A stretch of 23,458 bases of DNA from Hydrogenovibrio sp. UBA650 (lineage in GTDB: Bacteria; Pseudomonadota; Gammaproteobacteria; Thiomicrospirales; Thiomicrospiraceae). This document shows, piece after piece, positions 14,655-21,823 of this stretch. Where the stretch lies: assembly GCA_002299245.1 (NCBI GenBank), contig DBOI01000059.1, positions 1 through 23,458 on the forward strand, given 5' to 3'. The notes beneath the pieces were generated by a model, which was not told the DNA's origin, ran no database searches, and worked only from the letters and a program-made list of their open reading frames with translations. Every line of letters begins with the position of its first letter. Position 1 is the stretch's first letter. A program made the translations under genes and the position numbers.

Positions 14655-15602
14655 TTAATTCTGTAGAGCCTTTTCCAGTTCAGGTAGCACGCTATTTAAA
14701 TCCGCAACGATTCCATAGTCCGCTACCTCAAAAATAGCGGCTTCCTTGTCTATATTAATCGCAGCGATGATTTTAGAATCTTTAATGCCGGAAACATGGT
14801 TAATCGCGCCGGAAATACCCAAGGCAATATATAGCTGAGGGGCAACGGTTGCCCCGGTCAGGCCGACTCGAAAATCGCTGGAAACGTAGCCTTCATCAAT
14901 TGCACAACGAGATGCACCGATTGCAGCGCCGAGCCGATCCGCTATCTTTTCTACAAGAGGCATACCATCTTTGGGCAGGCCTTTACCAACGGAGACAATA
15001 ATATCAGCGGTTGCTAGATCGGGGCGTTTCGATTTATTTAACTCAGCCGCCACAAATTCGGTTCGCTCATAACTGACGTCGCTATCAATTACTTCAATTA
15101 CGGCCTGCTTATCTGCGCTAATTTCAGCACTCTCAAATGAAGCGGCGCGCACCGTCATTATTTTGATGACATCTTTGCTCTTAAGTTTGACAATCGCATT
15201 ACCAGCATAAGTTGGACGTATAAAGGTATCTGCAGACTCAACAGCGGTAATTTCCGAAATCTGCGCCACATCTAAAAGCGCAGCAACTCTGGGCATAAAG
15301 TTTTTGCCAATACTGGTCGCTGCTGCCATGATATGAGAGTAATTTTCTGCATGCTCAAACACTAACTTAGAGATGATTTCAGGCAGTTGATTTTTATATT
15401 GTGGTTTATCGGCCAACAGTACCTTGTCAACCCCTGCGATGGTTGTAACCTGTTGCGCTACCATGGTGCATTCAAAACCAGCAACCATCACAACGACGGT
15501 GTCAGAATTGTGTTTTGCTACTTGTAATGCTGCGCTGATCAGCTTGAAACTGGCAGCTTTTAGCTCGTGGTTGTCGTGTTCCGCGTAGACTAAAACAGTC
15601 AT
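14655..15602 (-). CDS. etfA: electron transfer flavoprotein alpha subunit
   Basis: 315 residues. The C-terminal FAD domain carries SVGKGLPKDGMPLVEKIADRLGAAIGASRCAIDEGYVSSDFRVGLTGATVAPQLYIALGISGAINHVSGIKDSK, the hallmark of EtfA, with the DSKIIAAINIDKEAAIFEVADYGIVADL end. With EtfB it forms the soluble heterodimer that takes electrons from acyl-CoA and related dehydrogenases and passes them to ETF-ubiquinone oxidoreductase. The gene order is etfB then etfA, and the ATG overlaps the etfB stop by 4 bases (15599-15602), so translation is coupled. No ETF-ubiquinone oxidoreductase is present in the window. Confidence 0.96.
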   Translation of the reverse strand: MTVLVYAEHDNHELKAASFKLISAALQVAKHNSDTVVVMVAGFECTMVAQQVTTIAGVDKVLLADKPQYKNQLPEIISKLVFEHAENYSHIMAAATSIGKNFMPRVAALLDVAQISEITAVESADTFIRPTYAGNAIVKLKSKDVIKIMTVRAASFESAEISADKQAVIEVIDSDVSYERTEFVAAELNKSKRPDLATADIIVSVGKGLPKDGMPLVEKIADRLGAAIGASRCAIDEGYVSSDFRVGLTGATVAPQLYIALGISGAINHVSGIKDSKIIAAINIDKEAAIFEVADYGIVADLNSVLPELEKALQN

Positions 15603-16348
15603 TCAATTACCCCTGCTTGATTTAGTTTGTCCAAAAGTTCAGCAACATCTTTAACCATCGCTACTTGTGGTCGTTGCTCTGGTGGGCTGACCTCAATAAT
15701 TTCCAGATTTGAATTTAAATCGACGCCAAAATCTAAGGCCTGTTGAATTTCTATTTCGGTTTTTCTTGCCTTCATTATATTTGGCAGAGAAGCAAATCTC
15801 GGCTCATTCATAGTCAATTCGACACTGATGACCGCGGGTAAATCAAGCAATACCTGTTGTGTTCCGCCATCAATGGTTTGGGTAGCCAAGACTTTGCCAC
15901 TATCAACTTCAATTTTTGATACATAGGCAGCTTGCGGCAAATCGCAGAGTGCTGAAAGCATTTGTCCGGTCTGACTGTTATCAGAATCAATAGACTGACG
16001 TCCCAAAAGAACCAAACCAGGTTGTTCTTGCTCAACCAGCTTTTGCAGTAATTTAGCAATCTGGAGAGAGTCTAGGAGTTTATCGTGATCAATATGAATC
16101 GCGCGGTCAGCGCCCAAGGCGAGCATTTCTCTCAACTGTTCATGACAGCTGTTGTCACCAATTGATACAACCACGACTTCAGATGCAATGCCTTTTTCTT
16201 TGAGACGAACCGCCTCTTCGACAGCAACCTCACACAATGGATTGATTGCCATTTTGGTATTACTCAGGTCAACGTCAGAATGATCGGCTTTGACTCTGAC
16301 CGTGACGTTGTAGTCAATGACTCGTTTTATCGGAACCAGTATTTTCAC
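15599..16348 (-). CDS. etfB: electron transfer flavoprotein beta subunit
   Basis: About 249 residues. MKILVPIKRVIDYNVTVRV at the start, NPLCEVAVEEAVRLKEKG, and the AMP-binding LGRQSIDSDNSQTGQMLSALCDLPQAAYVSKIE are classic EtfB. I place the start at the GTG at 16348, which gives the usual MKILVPIK beginning; a GTG at 16360 would add MVII and cannot be excluded, and neither has a clear ribosome binding site. EtfB holds AMP and pairs with EtfA. The gene is divergent from fpr, with about 150 bases between, which would hold both promoters. Confidence 0.94.
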   Translation of the reverse strand: MKILVPIKRVIDYNVTVRVKADHSDVDLSNTKMAINPLCEVAVEEAVRLKEKGIASEVVVVSIGDNSCHEQLREMLALGADRAIHIDHDKLLDSLQIAKLLQKLVEQEQPGLVLLGRQSIDSDNSQTGQMLSALCDLPQAAYVSKIEVDSGKVLATQTIDGGTQQVLLDLPAVISVELTMNEPRFASLPNIMKARKTEIEIQQALDFGVDLNSNLEIIEVSPPEQRPQVAMVKDVAELLDKLNQAGVIE

Positions 16349-16497
16349 AATAATAACCACGCACTAAGAAATAGACAGAGCCTCAAACTCTACGATTAGT
16401 TAACTAAAAGGTCAATACCAGCTATAAACAATAACTATTATCAACAGTTAAAATATGTCACAATCAAGGCTCTTTGATTATTATGTGGCTATTTTTT

Positions 16498-17289
16498 ATG
16501 CGTGATCTGCTATATCCAACCGTAACTTCAGTGCGTCATTGGAACGACAAATTGTTTAGTTTCACAACCACTCGCGATCCCTCTTTCACATTTGAAACCG
16601 GTCAATTCGTGATGATTGGTTTAGAAATTGATGGCAAACCTCTGCTGCGAGCATATAGTGTTGTCAGTGCCAACTATGGTGAAGAGCTCGAGTTCTATAG
16701 CATAAAGGTACCAGATGGCGCCTTAACCTCCCGACTGCAGCATATTAAAGTAGGCGAAAAAGTTGTTATGGCGACTAAGGCTACAGGAACCTTGGTTCCC
16801 GGCCATCTACTACCTGGAAAAAACCTTTATCTGCTTGCGACGGGAACCGGTCTCGCTCCATTTTTGAGTGTGATTCAGGATCCATTTATCTACGACCAGT
16901 ATGAAAAAGTGATTCTGGTTCACGGCACTCGCTGGCAATCAGAATTGGCTTATCAGGAGTTCATAGAGAAAGAACTGCCAGAAAACGAGTATTTCGGAGA
17001 GATTGTCAAAGAAAAACTAATCTATTATCCAACCGTTACCCGCGAGGAATATATTCGCGATGGGGTTGCCCATCAAGGCCGCATTACCAAACTGCTAACC
17101 ACTGGTAAATTGGTCAAAGATTTGGGAATGCCTGATCTGGATATCGAAAATGACCGCTTTATGCTCTGTGGAAATAACGACATGCTCAAAGACATAATGG
17201 ATATTCTAGATGGCTGGGGCTTTACCAAAGCAAGGCACAATTCACAAGGCCACTATGTAATTGAACGCGCATTTATTGAAGCTTCATAA
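16498..17289 (+). CDS. fpr: ferredoxin-NADP reductase
   Basis: 264 residues with the two domains of a bacterial Fpr: FAD domain to ~100 (SVRHWNDKLFSFTTTRDPSF, FETGQFVMIGL, RAYSVVSAN at the flavin) and NADP domain after it (LLATGTGLAPFLSVIQDP, HGTRWQSELAY, FMLCGNNDML), ending ERAFIEAS. It moves electrons between NADPH and ferredoxin or flavodoxin in the cytoplasm. I use the ATG at 16498 because relatives have about nine residues before SVxHWND; upstream alternatives at 16474 (TTG) and 16483 (ATG) exist, and an AAGG at 16465 is placed for the TTG. Divergent from etfBA, which is also electron transfer. Confidence 0.93.
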   Translation: MRDLLYPTVTSVRHWNDKLFSFTTTRDPSFTFETGQFVMIGLEIDGKPLLRAYSVVSANYGEELEFYSIKVPDGALTSRLQHIKVGEKVVMATKATGTLVPGHLLPGKNLYLLATGTGLAPFLSVIQDPFIYDQYEKVILVHGTRWQSELAYQEFIEKELPENEYFGEIVKEKLIYYPTVTREEYIRDGVAHQGRITKLLTTGKLVKDLGMPDLDIENDRFMLCGNNDMLKDIMDILDGWGFTKARHNSQGHYVIERAFIEAS

Positions 17290-17372
17290 CAGCCATGATT
17301 CTAAATAGAGAGGCTTGCAGGAGATAGAAAAAATGACAGGCCGTATCAATATTAAATCAATATCTAAACGAC

Positions 17373-17406
17373 TCAAACCCGCATTAATAAATAGACGCGG
17401 GTTTGA
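17373..17406 (+). terminator. stem-loop after fpr
   Basis: TCAAACCCGC (17373-17382) pairs perfectly with GCGGGTTTGA (17397-17406), loop of 14. It sits between fpr (plus) and the convergent VC0807-family gene. The following bases are moderately T-rich, not a full run, so it may stop both strands. Confidence 0.65.
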
Positions 17407-17433
17407 TTTAATCAAATCGGCCTTGATTACAAA

Positions 17434-18153
17434 TTATTTTTGTTGAGCAGAAACCATAATTTCTTCTAGTGCTAATCCTGTCATACCATGAATGGTTTTC
17501 CACAAATAGTATAGAATCGCCATCATCATCAGAGTCGAAGGAATTGCAATTACCGGATAACTCAACAAGGTCATCTGTCCAAGCTCTTCGTTAAAAGCAG
17601 CACTTCCCGCCGGGCTTGTTACCACCCACTTTGCCAGCAGATAATTCATCACCGCAGAAAATCCAAAAGTACCACTTAAAAAATAGGTTGCATTCATAAG
17701 ACGCCTGTCAAATTCGGCCTCATGGTTGCCCTCTTTAAGTTTGTTTTCGATTTTCTCTACATTCAACACCATTGGGTTGTACAGCAAAGTTCTAATTAAT
17801 GGGTAAGGTGTAAAGGTTGAAATCAGAACGGCTAAACCAATTATTGCCGGAATCGCCGCTTCTTTGATTGCTAGCCACTTAACATCCAGCTCTAACAAAC
17901 CGATGCCACCGGTTAACAAAACGCTCACTAAACCTAAAATTGCAATAAAGTTTACTTTTCGGTATTTGATCAGCTCAAAAAGCCCCCAACCTATTGGAAA
18001 CGCAAGTGCAAAAATCAGTGCATTTGCTGCCCCAAGATCATCATCACCACTCAGTTTCATTAAAATCACTGAAGGGATAACAATACTCACCAATAGATCA
18101 ATCATCGGACGAGGCTTGTGGGTTGGTACATTGTTCGAATCAGTTGTTTTCAT
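17434..18153 (-). CDS. VC0807-family inner-membrane protein
   Basis: 239 residues with about six predicted helices: LLVSIVIPSVILMKLSG, ALIFALAFPIGWGLFELI, FIAILGLVSVLLTGGIGLLEL, AAIPAIIGLAVLISTFT and, after a charged loop (LKEGNHEAEFDRRL), FLSGTFGFSAVMNYLLAKWVV and YPVIAIPSTLMMMAILYYLW. The length and the layout with the ATYFLSGTFGFSAVMNY segment fit the VC0807 family of unknown function (distantly similar to intracellular septation protein A). No transport substrate can be named. The hairpin at 18200-18229 lies just upstream. Confidence 0.75.
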   Translation of the reverse strand: MKTTDSNNVPTHKPRPMIDLLVSIVIPSVILMKLSGDDDLGAANALIFALAFPIGWGLFELIKYRKVNFIAILGLVSVLLTGGIGLLELDVKWLAIKEAAIPAIIGLAVLISTFTPYPLIRTLLYNPMVLNVEKIENKLKEGNHEAEFDRRLMNATYFLSGTFGFSAVMNYLLAKWVVTSPAGSAAFNEELGQMTLLSYPVIAIPSTLMMMAILYYLWKTIHGMTGLALEEIMVSAQQK

Positions 18154-18199
18154 TTTTTCTCAAAGTCTTTAATCAATAACGGCTATGAATTATACAGAA

Positions 18200-18229
18200 A
18201 AGCTTCATTAACTTGAGCTAATGAAGTTT
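18200..18229. other. hairpin upstream of the VC0807-family gene
   Basis: CTTCATTA (18203-18210) and TAATGAAG (18219-18226) pair perfectly and extend outward by one G-T and two A-T pairs, loop of 8. It lies about 50 bases upstream of the start of the gene ending at 17434. Could be an operator or part of a 5' leader. Confidence 0.45.
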
Positions 18230-18306
18230 GCCAATGATTTACAAGAAACTGACGATCTTGTTACTCAGAAGCCAATCAAGCTGCATAAGGGCTTTAAACC
18301 AGAAAT

Positions 18307-18318
18307 AACAGGCCTGTT
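18307..18318. repeat. copy of the recurring palindrome, in a gap without genes
   Basis: AACAGGCCTGTT, a perfect 12-base palindrome in the gene-free stretch after the VC0807-family gene, with AAAT on the left and GATTTT on the right. Confidence 0.75.
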
Positions 18319-18376
18319 GATTTTAATTCCTTTGCAAGCCAAATCCCGCAGTAAAACGAAGGGTTTTAAACAAAAC

Positions 18377-18393
18377 CTAGGGAAAACCCCTAG
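18377..18393. promoter_or_regulatory. dyad CTAGGG-AAAAC-CCCTAG
   Basis: Six-base arms around a five-base A-rich centre, looking like an operator for a dimeric regulator. It lies about 100 bases upstream of the proposed small-RNA locus. I cannot name the regulator. Confidence 0.4.
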
Positions 18394-18489
18394 TGATTTT
18401 AGGGCACAACCTCATTACCATTTATCTATCAAATTACTAAAATTTTCTCTGTGTTGAATAACAACCTTGTTTAGTAAGCACTCGTTGAG

Positions 18490-18641
18490 ATCTTGCAGAA
18501 ACCGAAAGGTTTCTGCAAACCAAATAAAACGTTGGGAGGGAATCCGAACTACGATTATATTTTGACGTAGTAGGATTTATACTTAATGAAGGAGTCGGGT
18601 ATTAGAGCAGAAAATGCCACAGACCCACGCCTTCTTTTTTT
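18490..18641 (+). ncRNA. candidate small RNA 1 (structured, ends in an intrinsic terminator)
   Basis: Three stable elements follow in order. A perfect 11-base stem, TTGCAGAAACC (18493-18503) with 18508-18518, is capped by a GAAA tetraloop. A second hairpin pairs 18541-18545 with 18573-18577 and 18548-18553 with 18566-18571. A long interrupted hairpin pairs GAAGG (18588-18592) with CCTTC (18630-18634), GGGT with ACCC, and GCA with TGC, then seven T (18635-18641). There is no reading frame that explains this. The 5' end and promoter are not visible. It could also be a leader or attenuator, but no plus-strand gene follows for over 1 kb. Confidence 0.5.
18630..18641 (+). terminator. T7 run closing candidate small RNA 1
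   Basis: CCTTC (18630-18634), the right arm of the stem with GAAGG at 18588-18592, is followed by seven T. A second T-rich stretch follows at 18645-18650. Confidence 0.65.
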
Positions 18642-18659
18642 AGATTTTTTATATTCACA

Positions 18660-18857
18660 CCTAAACAAATTTCCTTTGAAGCTTCAGGATGAGGCTTCGG
18701 AGAACCAGATTAGCCAAGTGGAATAAATCTGCTTAGCTAAGGCCAGACCAACAGGGATGTTAGTTTGGTTAAACTCAACTAATGACAAAAGCTCCAAGTC
18801 ATTTACTGAGTTAACACCGACAGGTAAATCAATTCCGCAAAGATTTACCTGTTTTTA
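18660..18857 (+). ncRNA. candidate small RNA 2, with GGA-loop hairpins
   Basis: After the T-run, positions 18678-18686 pair with 18690-18698 (nine pairs, one G-T) around the loop GGA, giving the core TCAGGATGA. Later AACA (18750-18753) and TGTT (18758-18761) enclose GGGA, and ACAGGGATGT there matches the ACA-R-GGA-UGU core of the CsrA/RsmA consensus. CAGATT/AATCTG (18705-18730) encloses another GTGGA. A strong terminator closes it. GGA in hairpin loops is the mark of CsrB/RsmY-type RNAs that sequester CsrA; here there are three to five such sites, fewer than in CsrB. The promoter is not evident, and the role is an inference. Confidence 0.45.
18820..18856 (+). terminator. strong intrinsic terminator
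   Basis: ACAGGTAAATC (18820-18830) pairs perfectly with 18842-18852 (11 bases, loop of 11), followed by a T-run ending at 18856. No plus-strand protein gene lies upstream for over 1.4 kb, so it must end an RNA gene. Confidence 0.8.
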
Positions 18858-18881
18858 AATTTAGTTAATAAACACGTCTTA

Positions 18882-18919
18882 CCCTCTTTAGCCCTACTCT
18901 CCTAAAGAGGGAATTTTTT
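18882..18919 (+). terminator. second strong intrinsic terminator
   Basis: CCCTCTTTAG (18882-18891) pairs perfectly with CTAAAGAGGG (18902-18911), loop of 10, followed by AA and six T. It lies 25 bases after the previous terminator and may be a back-up for the same transcript. Confidence 0.75.
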
Positions 18920-19084
18920 ATCCAACCCTACAAAGCAAAATTTAAACTGACCACAAACACCAATCAGGCTATTGCAGTTAAATTATTACTCTGGGTCGAT
19001 CTCGTCGTGTCCAGCTTTAATAAATCTGATGAATAAATTTACTATCTATGTGGCCTGTCAAAAATAGCTAGCTTTATCAAAGTA
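18920..19084. other. gap downstream of the DUF1971 gene, possible gene remnant
   Basis: The minus strand reads a short protein-like end, FIKAGHDEIDPE, closing with TAA near 18990, but a stop lies about 17 codons upstream of that stop codon and there is no start codon. This may be the last piece of a lost gene. Nothing else is recognisable. Confidence 0.25.
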
Positions 19085-19363
19085 TCAATCTCGGTAAAAC
19101 TCTACTCTGAATCTAACAGGCCCGATAATTTCGACTTGATGCAGCATTTCAGGTTCCACGACCCCATGGTTATCTACCGTTAGAATAACCTCTTCCACCG
19201 ATGGTTCAATAATTCTATACAGAAGTGACCCCTCTATAATTCGAATTAAACCCCAAACGTCTTTAGCAGTGCTGTGATTTTTTAACAGGCCTTTAGGTAT
19301 TGACTCTTGATTAAACTCAGGGGTCTGCTGATGAGAAGTCATACCTTTTGGAAGAGTCTTCAT
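19085..19363 (-). CDS. DUF1971 (TehB-associated) cupin protein
   Basis: 92 residues forming a small cupin: LPKGMTSHQQTPEFNQESIPKGLLKNHSTAKDVWGLIRIIEGSLLYRI, then VVEPEMLHQVEIIGPVRFRVEFYRD. This pattern (TPEF, IPxGLLxxHxT, WG, EGxLxYRI, HxV, FxVEFYR) is the DUF1971 domain, also found fused to the N-terminus of some tellurite-resistance TehB proteins. Stand-alone forms are of unknown function; a small ligand or metal (His30 and His75 regions) is plausible. It has no obvious operon partner; the plus-strand TonB operon diverges from it. A copy of CAGGCCT lies in the coding sequence at 19285-19291. Confidence 0.85.
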   Translation of the reverse strand: MKTLPKGMTSHQQTPEFNQESIPKGLLKNHSTAKDVWGLIRIIEGSLLYRIIEPSVEEVILTVDNHGVVEPEMLHQVEIIGPVRFRVEFYRD

Positions 19364-19380
19364 AAGAATTCCTAAATAAA

Positions 19381-19395
19381 AATAAGACGCTTATT
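19381..19395. promoter_or_regulatory. inverted repeat between the DUF1971 and TonB genes
   Basis: AATAAG-ACG-CTTATT, perfect six-base arms, 18 bases upstream of the DUF1971 start. Operator-like. A further perfect dyad, CGATTT-CT-AAATCG, lies at 19432-19445 in the same divergent region (19364-19723), which is otherwise AT-rich and free of genes. Confidence 0.35.
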
Positions 19396-19582
19396 ATCAC
19401 TTAAAAACCAATCTAAAAAGAGTTTTTACACCGATTTCTAAATCGAAGAGTGCAAATTAAAATTGAATTTAATTAAGCAAACTATAAAACAAAACAAGCT
19501 CTAACCCTATAAATATTAAGGATTTTTTGATGGCTTAAGCGTTAAAAATTGAAAAAAGTTTAAGAAAAACTTGAGCGGCTTC

Positions 19583-19654
19583 ATGCTTTTGTAAGAGTGT
19601 CTTCACGGAGTCAGAATCTCGCAACTCTGCCGTCATCTTTTACGGCAAAAGCAT
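19583..19654 (+). promoter_or_regulatory. structured 5' leader of the TonB receptor gene
   Basis: ATGCTTTTG (19583-19591) pairs perfectly with CAAAAGCAT (19646-19654), closing a multi-branched fold. Inside, AAGA/TCTT (19593-19603) makes a small hairpin, and CCGT (19630-19633) can pair either with ACGG at 19605-19608 or with ACGG at 19642-19645 (GCCGT/ACGGC, five pairs). Two exclusive pairings within a closed domain about 70 bases before the ATG look like a riboswitch-type leader. It does not match the cobalamin, TPP, c-di-GMP or glycine consensus that I know. A further hairpin GTGCC-ATGAA-GGCAC lies at 19687-19701, before the Shine-Dalgarno. Confidence 0.4.
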
Positions 19655-19723
19655 TTCTATAATCTGAGTTTTTATTAAAAACAGACGTGCCATGAAGGCA
19701 CCGATTCAGAAAAGGAATATGCT

Positions 19724-21793
19724 ATGCCACAACGGAAACTTTCCCCCTTACCTTTAGCGATTGCCATGAGTTTGATGTCCAATCAAACTTTTGCTCAGGA
19801 GAAAACACCTGACACTGTAGCGCACAACCTCAAAAAACTTACTGTCACCGCAACACGTTCTGAAGAAGACGTTTTAGAACAAGCCGTTGCGATTGATAAG
19901 ACTTCAGGCGAGGAGCTAAAGCTTGACCAAGTGGTATTTCAAAAAGATGCGCTAAATTCGATGGCGGGAGTCAAAATAAACCAAACCAGCTCAGTCATAG
20001 GACATATGACGGCGATTCGAACGCCAACCTCTACCCTACCTTATTTTTTATTTCTGCAAGATAACATTCCGGTGCAATCATCAGGTTTCTTCAACCATAA
20101 CGCTCTGGCGTATACAAACTTTCAAACTGCCGATTCAGTTGAAGTGATGAAAGGTGCTGGTAGCGCTTTATACGGTTCCGACTCGGTAGCGGCAACAATC
20201 AATATCCAATCGGCCAAGCCCTCAAAAGATCTGGAACGTAAAATTCGACTGTACGGTGGCAGCGACGGCTTTAAGCAAGGTGGAGTATCGGTCAGCGATA
20301 CAATTGGTGTGCACGGTTACCGCCTAGAAGGCAATCTGACCAAAAGTGATGGCTGGCGTGACCACACCCAGTTAGATCGCCATGAGATCAACGGCCAGTA
20401 CACCTACTCTGGAGATGAAAATGATTTCAAAATTGCATTGGTGAATAACCACTCCAAAGCCGAGCAAGCGGGAAGCTTATTAAGTTTAGATGAGTTGGAA
20501 AATGATCACGACAGTGTAGGTGACATTGAGGACAAACTCGATGTTATAGATGCAAACCGCCAGTTTGACATGACACGCCTGAGTGCCGAATGGAACAACT
20601 ACAGCTTTGATGGTATCGACTTGAACAGCATCGCTTATGTTCGCAAGACACGCAATCAATACACGGCAACCTGGGAAAACAATCTGCCCCTTAATGACAG
20701 CCAACAAAATACCTTTGGTTTAATGCATAAGGGGCAACTCAACCCAAGCTGGGGGCGTTTTATTTATGGATTGGACACCGAGTTTACCAAAGGCACACTA
20801 AAATATACTCAGGAATTTGATTACACCCCAAGCAGGTTTGGTAATCCGGTTCCAGAAGGCACAATTTACGATTACGAAGTTGACTATTTCGCCATTGCAC
20901 CTTACGTGCATACAGACTGGAACATGACCGATGCCATGACCTTATCAGGAGGGTTACGTTATGACAGCAACAAATACGACTACAAAAACCAAACCACAGA
21001 TGGTGAATACTCCAGTTCTGGCTACTTGCGCCCAAAAGATCGCAACGACAAATACGATCACCTAAGTCCTAAATTAGCCTTATCCTATCAAATTGATGAT
21101 TCTTCGATGGTCTATACCCGCTACGCAAATGCATTTCGTGTACCGAGTGCCACCCGTCTATATAATTTAAAAACCAAAAATGGCGACTTCAGCCTTGACC
21201 CTGAAACCTCAAATACCTATGAAGTCGGTTACAAACTGGGCACAAAAGCTACCAACCTTGAAGTGGCACTGTTCTACATGGATATCAATGACACCATTAC
21301 CCGCTACAGAGACAGCAACAATATTGAATATTACAAAAATGGTGGGACCACCTCTCATAAAGGCCTAGAGCTAACCTATGGTCAAACCATTACCTCAGAA
21401 TGGTCAACCAAATTGGCCTACAGCTTTACTCGACACCAGTTTGAAAACGATGACACCTACGGTAATGATGAAATGGCCAATGCCCCCAATCATATTGCCA
21501 ATCTACGTGTCTACTATCGTCCAAAAGCGGTCAAAGGCCTTGCTGTCATGGCAGAAGGCGTCTATAACAGCGAGTACTGGATGGATAATTCTCACACTGA
21601 AAAGTATGCAGGCTATACCCTGTACAACCTCAAAGCAGATTATCAAATTAACCCTACTTGGCGCGCTTTTGCCAAGGTCGATAACCTGACCGATGAACGC
21701 TACGCCGAAAATGCTCGCTACAGCTACGGCAAAGAAAAGTACAGTCCCGGAGCGCCACGCCAAATCTTTATTGGTGCGGAAGCAAGCTTTTAA
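19724..21793 (+). CDS. TonB-dependent outer-membrane receptor
   Basis: 689 residues: signal peptide to about residue 24 (QTFA), TonB box LTVTATR (39-45), plug domain (~48-165, with RTPTSTLPYFLFLQDNIPVQSSGF and SVEVMKGAGSALYGSDSVAATINIQS), then a 22-stranded barrel in which TRYANAFRVPSATRLYNL and DNLTDERYAENARYSYG are the usual late-barrel landmarks, ending in Phe (AEASF) for barrel insertion. It brings a siderophore, heme or other metal chelate across the outer membrane. The ligand cannot be told from sequence. AAGGA lies 7 bases before the ATG. The PepSY gene follows after 30 bases. No clear Fur box was found upstream. Confidence 0.93.
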   Translation: MPQRKLSPLPLAIAMSLMSNQTFAQEKTPDTVAHNLKKLTVTATRSEEDVLEQAVAIDKTSGEELKLDQVVFQKDALNSMAGVKINQTSSVIGHMTAIRTPTSTLPYFLFLQDNIPVQSSGFFNHNALAYTNFQTADSVEVMKGAGSALYGSDSVAATINIQSAKPSKDLERKIRLYGGSDGFKQGGVSVSDTIGVHGYRLEGNLTKSDGWRDHTQLDRHEINGQYTYSGDENDFKIALVNNHSKAEQAGSLLSLDELENDHDSVGDIEDKLDVIDANRQFDMTRLSAEWNNYSFDGIDLNSIAYVRKTRNQYTATWENNLPLNDSQQNTFGLMHKGQLNPSWGRFIYGLDTEFTKGTLKYTQEFDYTPSRFGNPVPEGTIYDYEVDYFAIAPYVHTDWNMTDAMTLSGGLRYDSNKYDYKNQTTDGEYSSSGYLRPKDRNDKYDHLSPKLALSYQIDDSSMVYTRYANAFRVPSATRLYNLKTKNGDFSLDPETSNTYEVGYKLGTKATNLEVALFYMDINDTITRYRDSNNIEYYKNGGTTSHKGLELTYGQTITSEWSTKLAYSFTRHQFENDDTYGNDEMANAPNHIANLRVYYRPKAVKGLAVMAEGVYNSEYWMDNSHTEKYAGYTLYNLKADYQINPTWRAFAKVDNLTDERYAENARYSYGKEKYSPGAPRQIFIGAEASF

Positions 21794-21823
21794 TCACAAT
21801 CGATTAAGAGGCTATGTTTTAGG

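Noticed and set aside
18221..18457. Plus-strand frame of 78 codons in the gap after the VC0807-family gene
   Set aside because: No Shine-Dalgarno, no family likeness, low-complexity basic sequence, and it contains the AACAGGCCTGTT palindrome and the CTAGGG dyad. It also starts inside a hairpin.
18900..19084. tRNA-like or integrative-element attachment site
   Set aside because: No cloverleaf, no integrase or transposase gene and no direct repeat pair is present near it.
19500..19723. Fur box or cobalamin riboswitch upstream of the TonB receptor
   Set aside because: I looked for the iron-box GATAATGATAATCATTATC pattern and for the cobalamin consensus and found neither; only the unassigned structured leader is visible.
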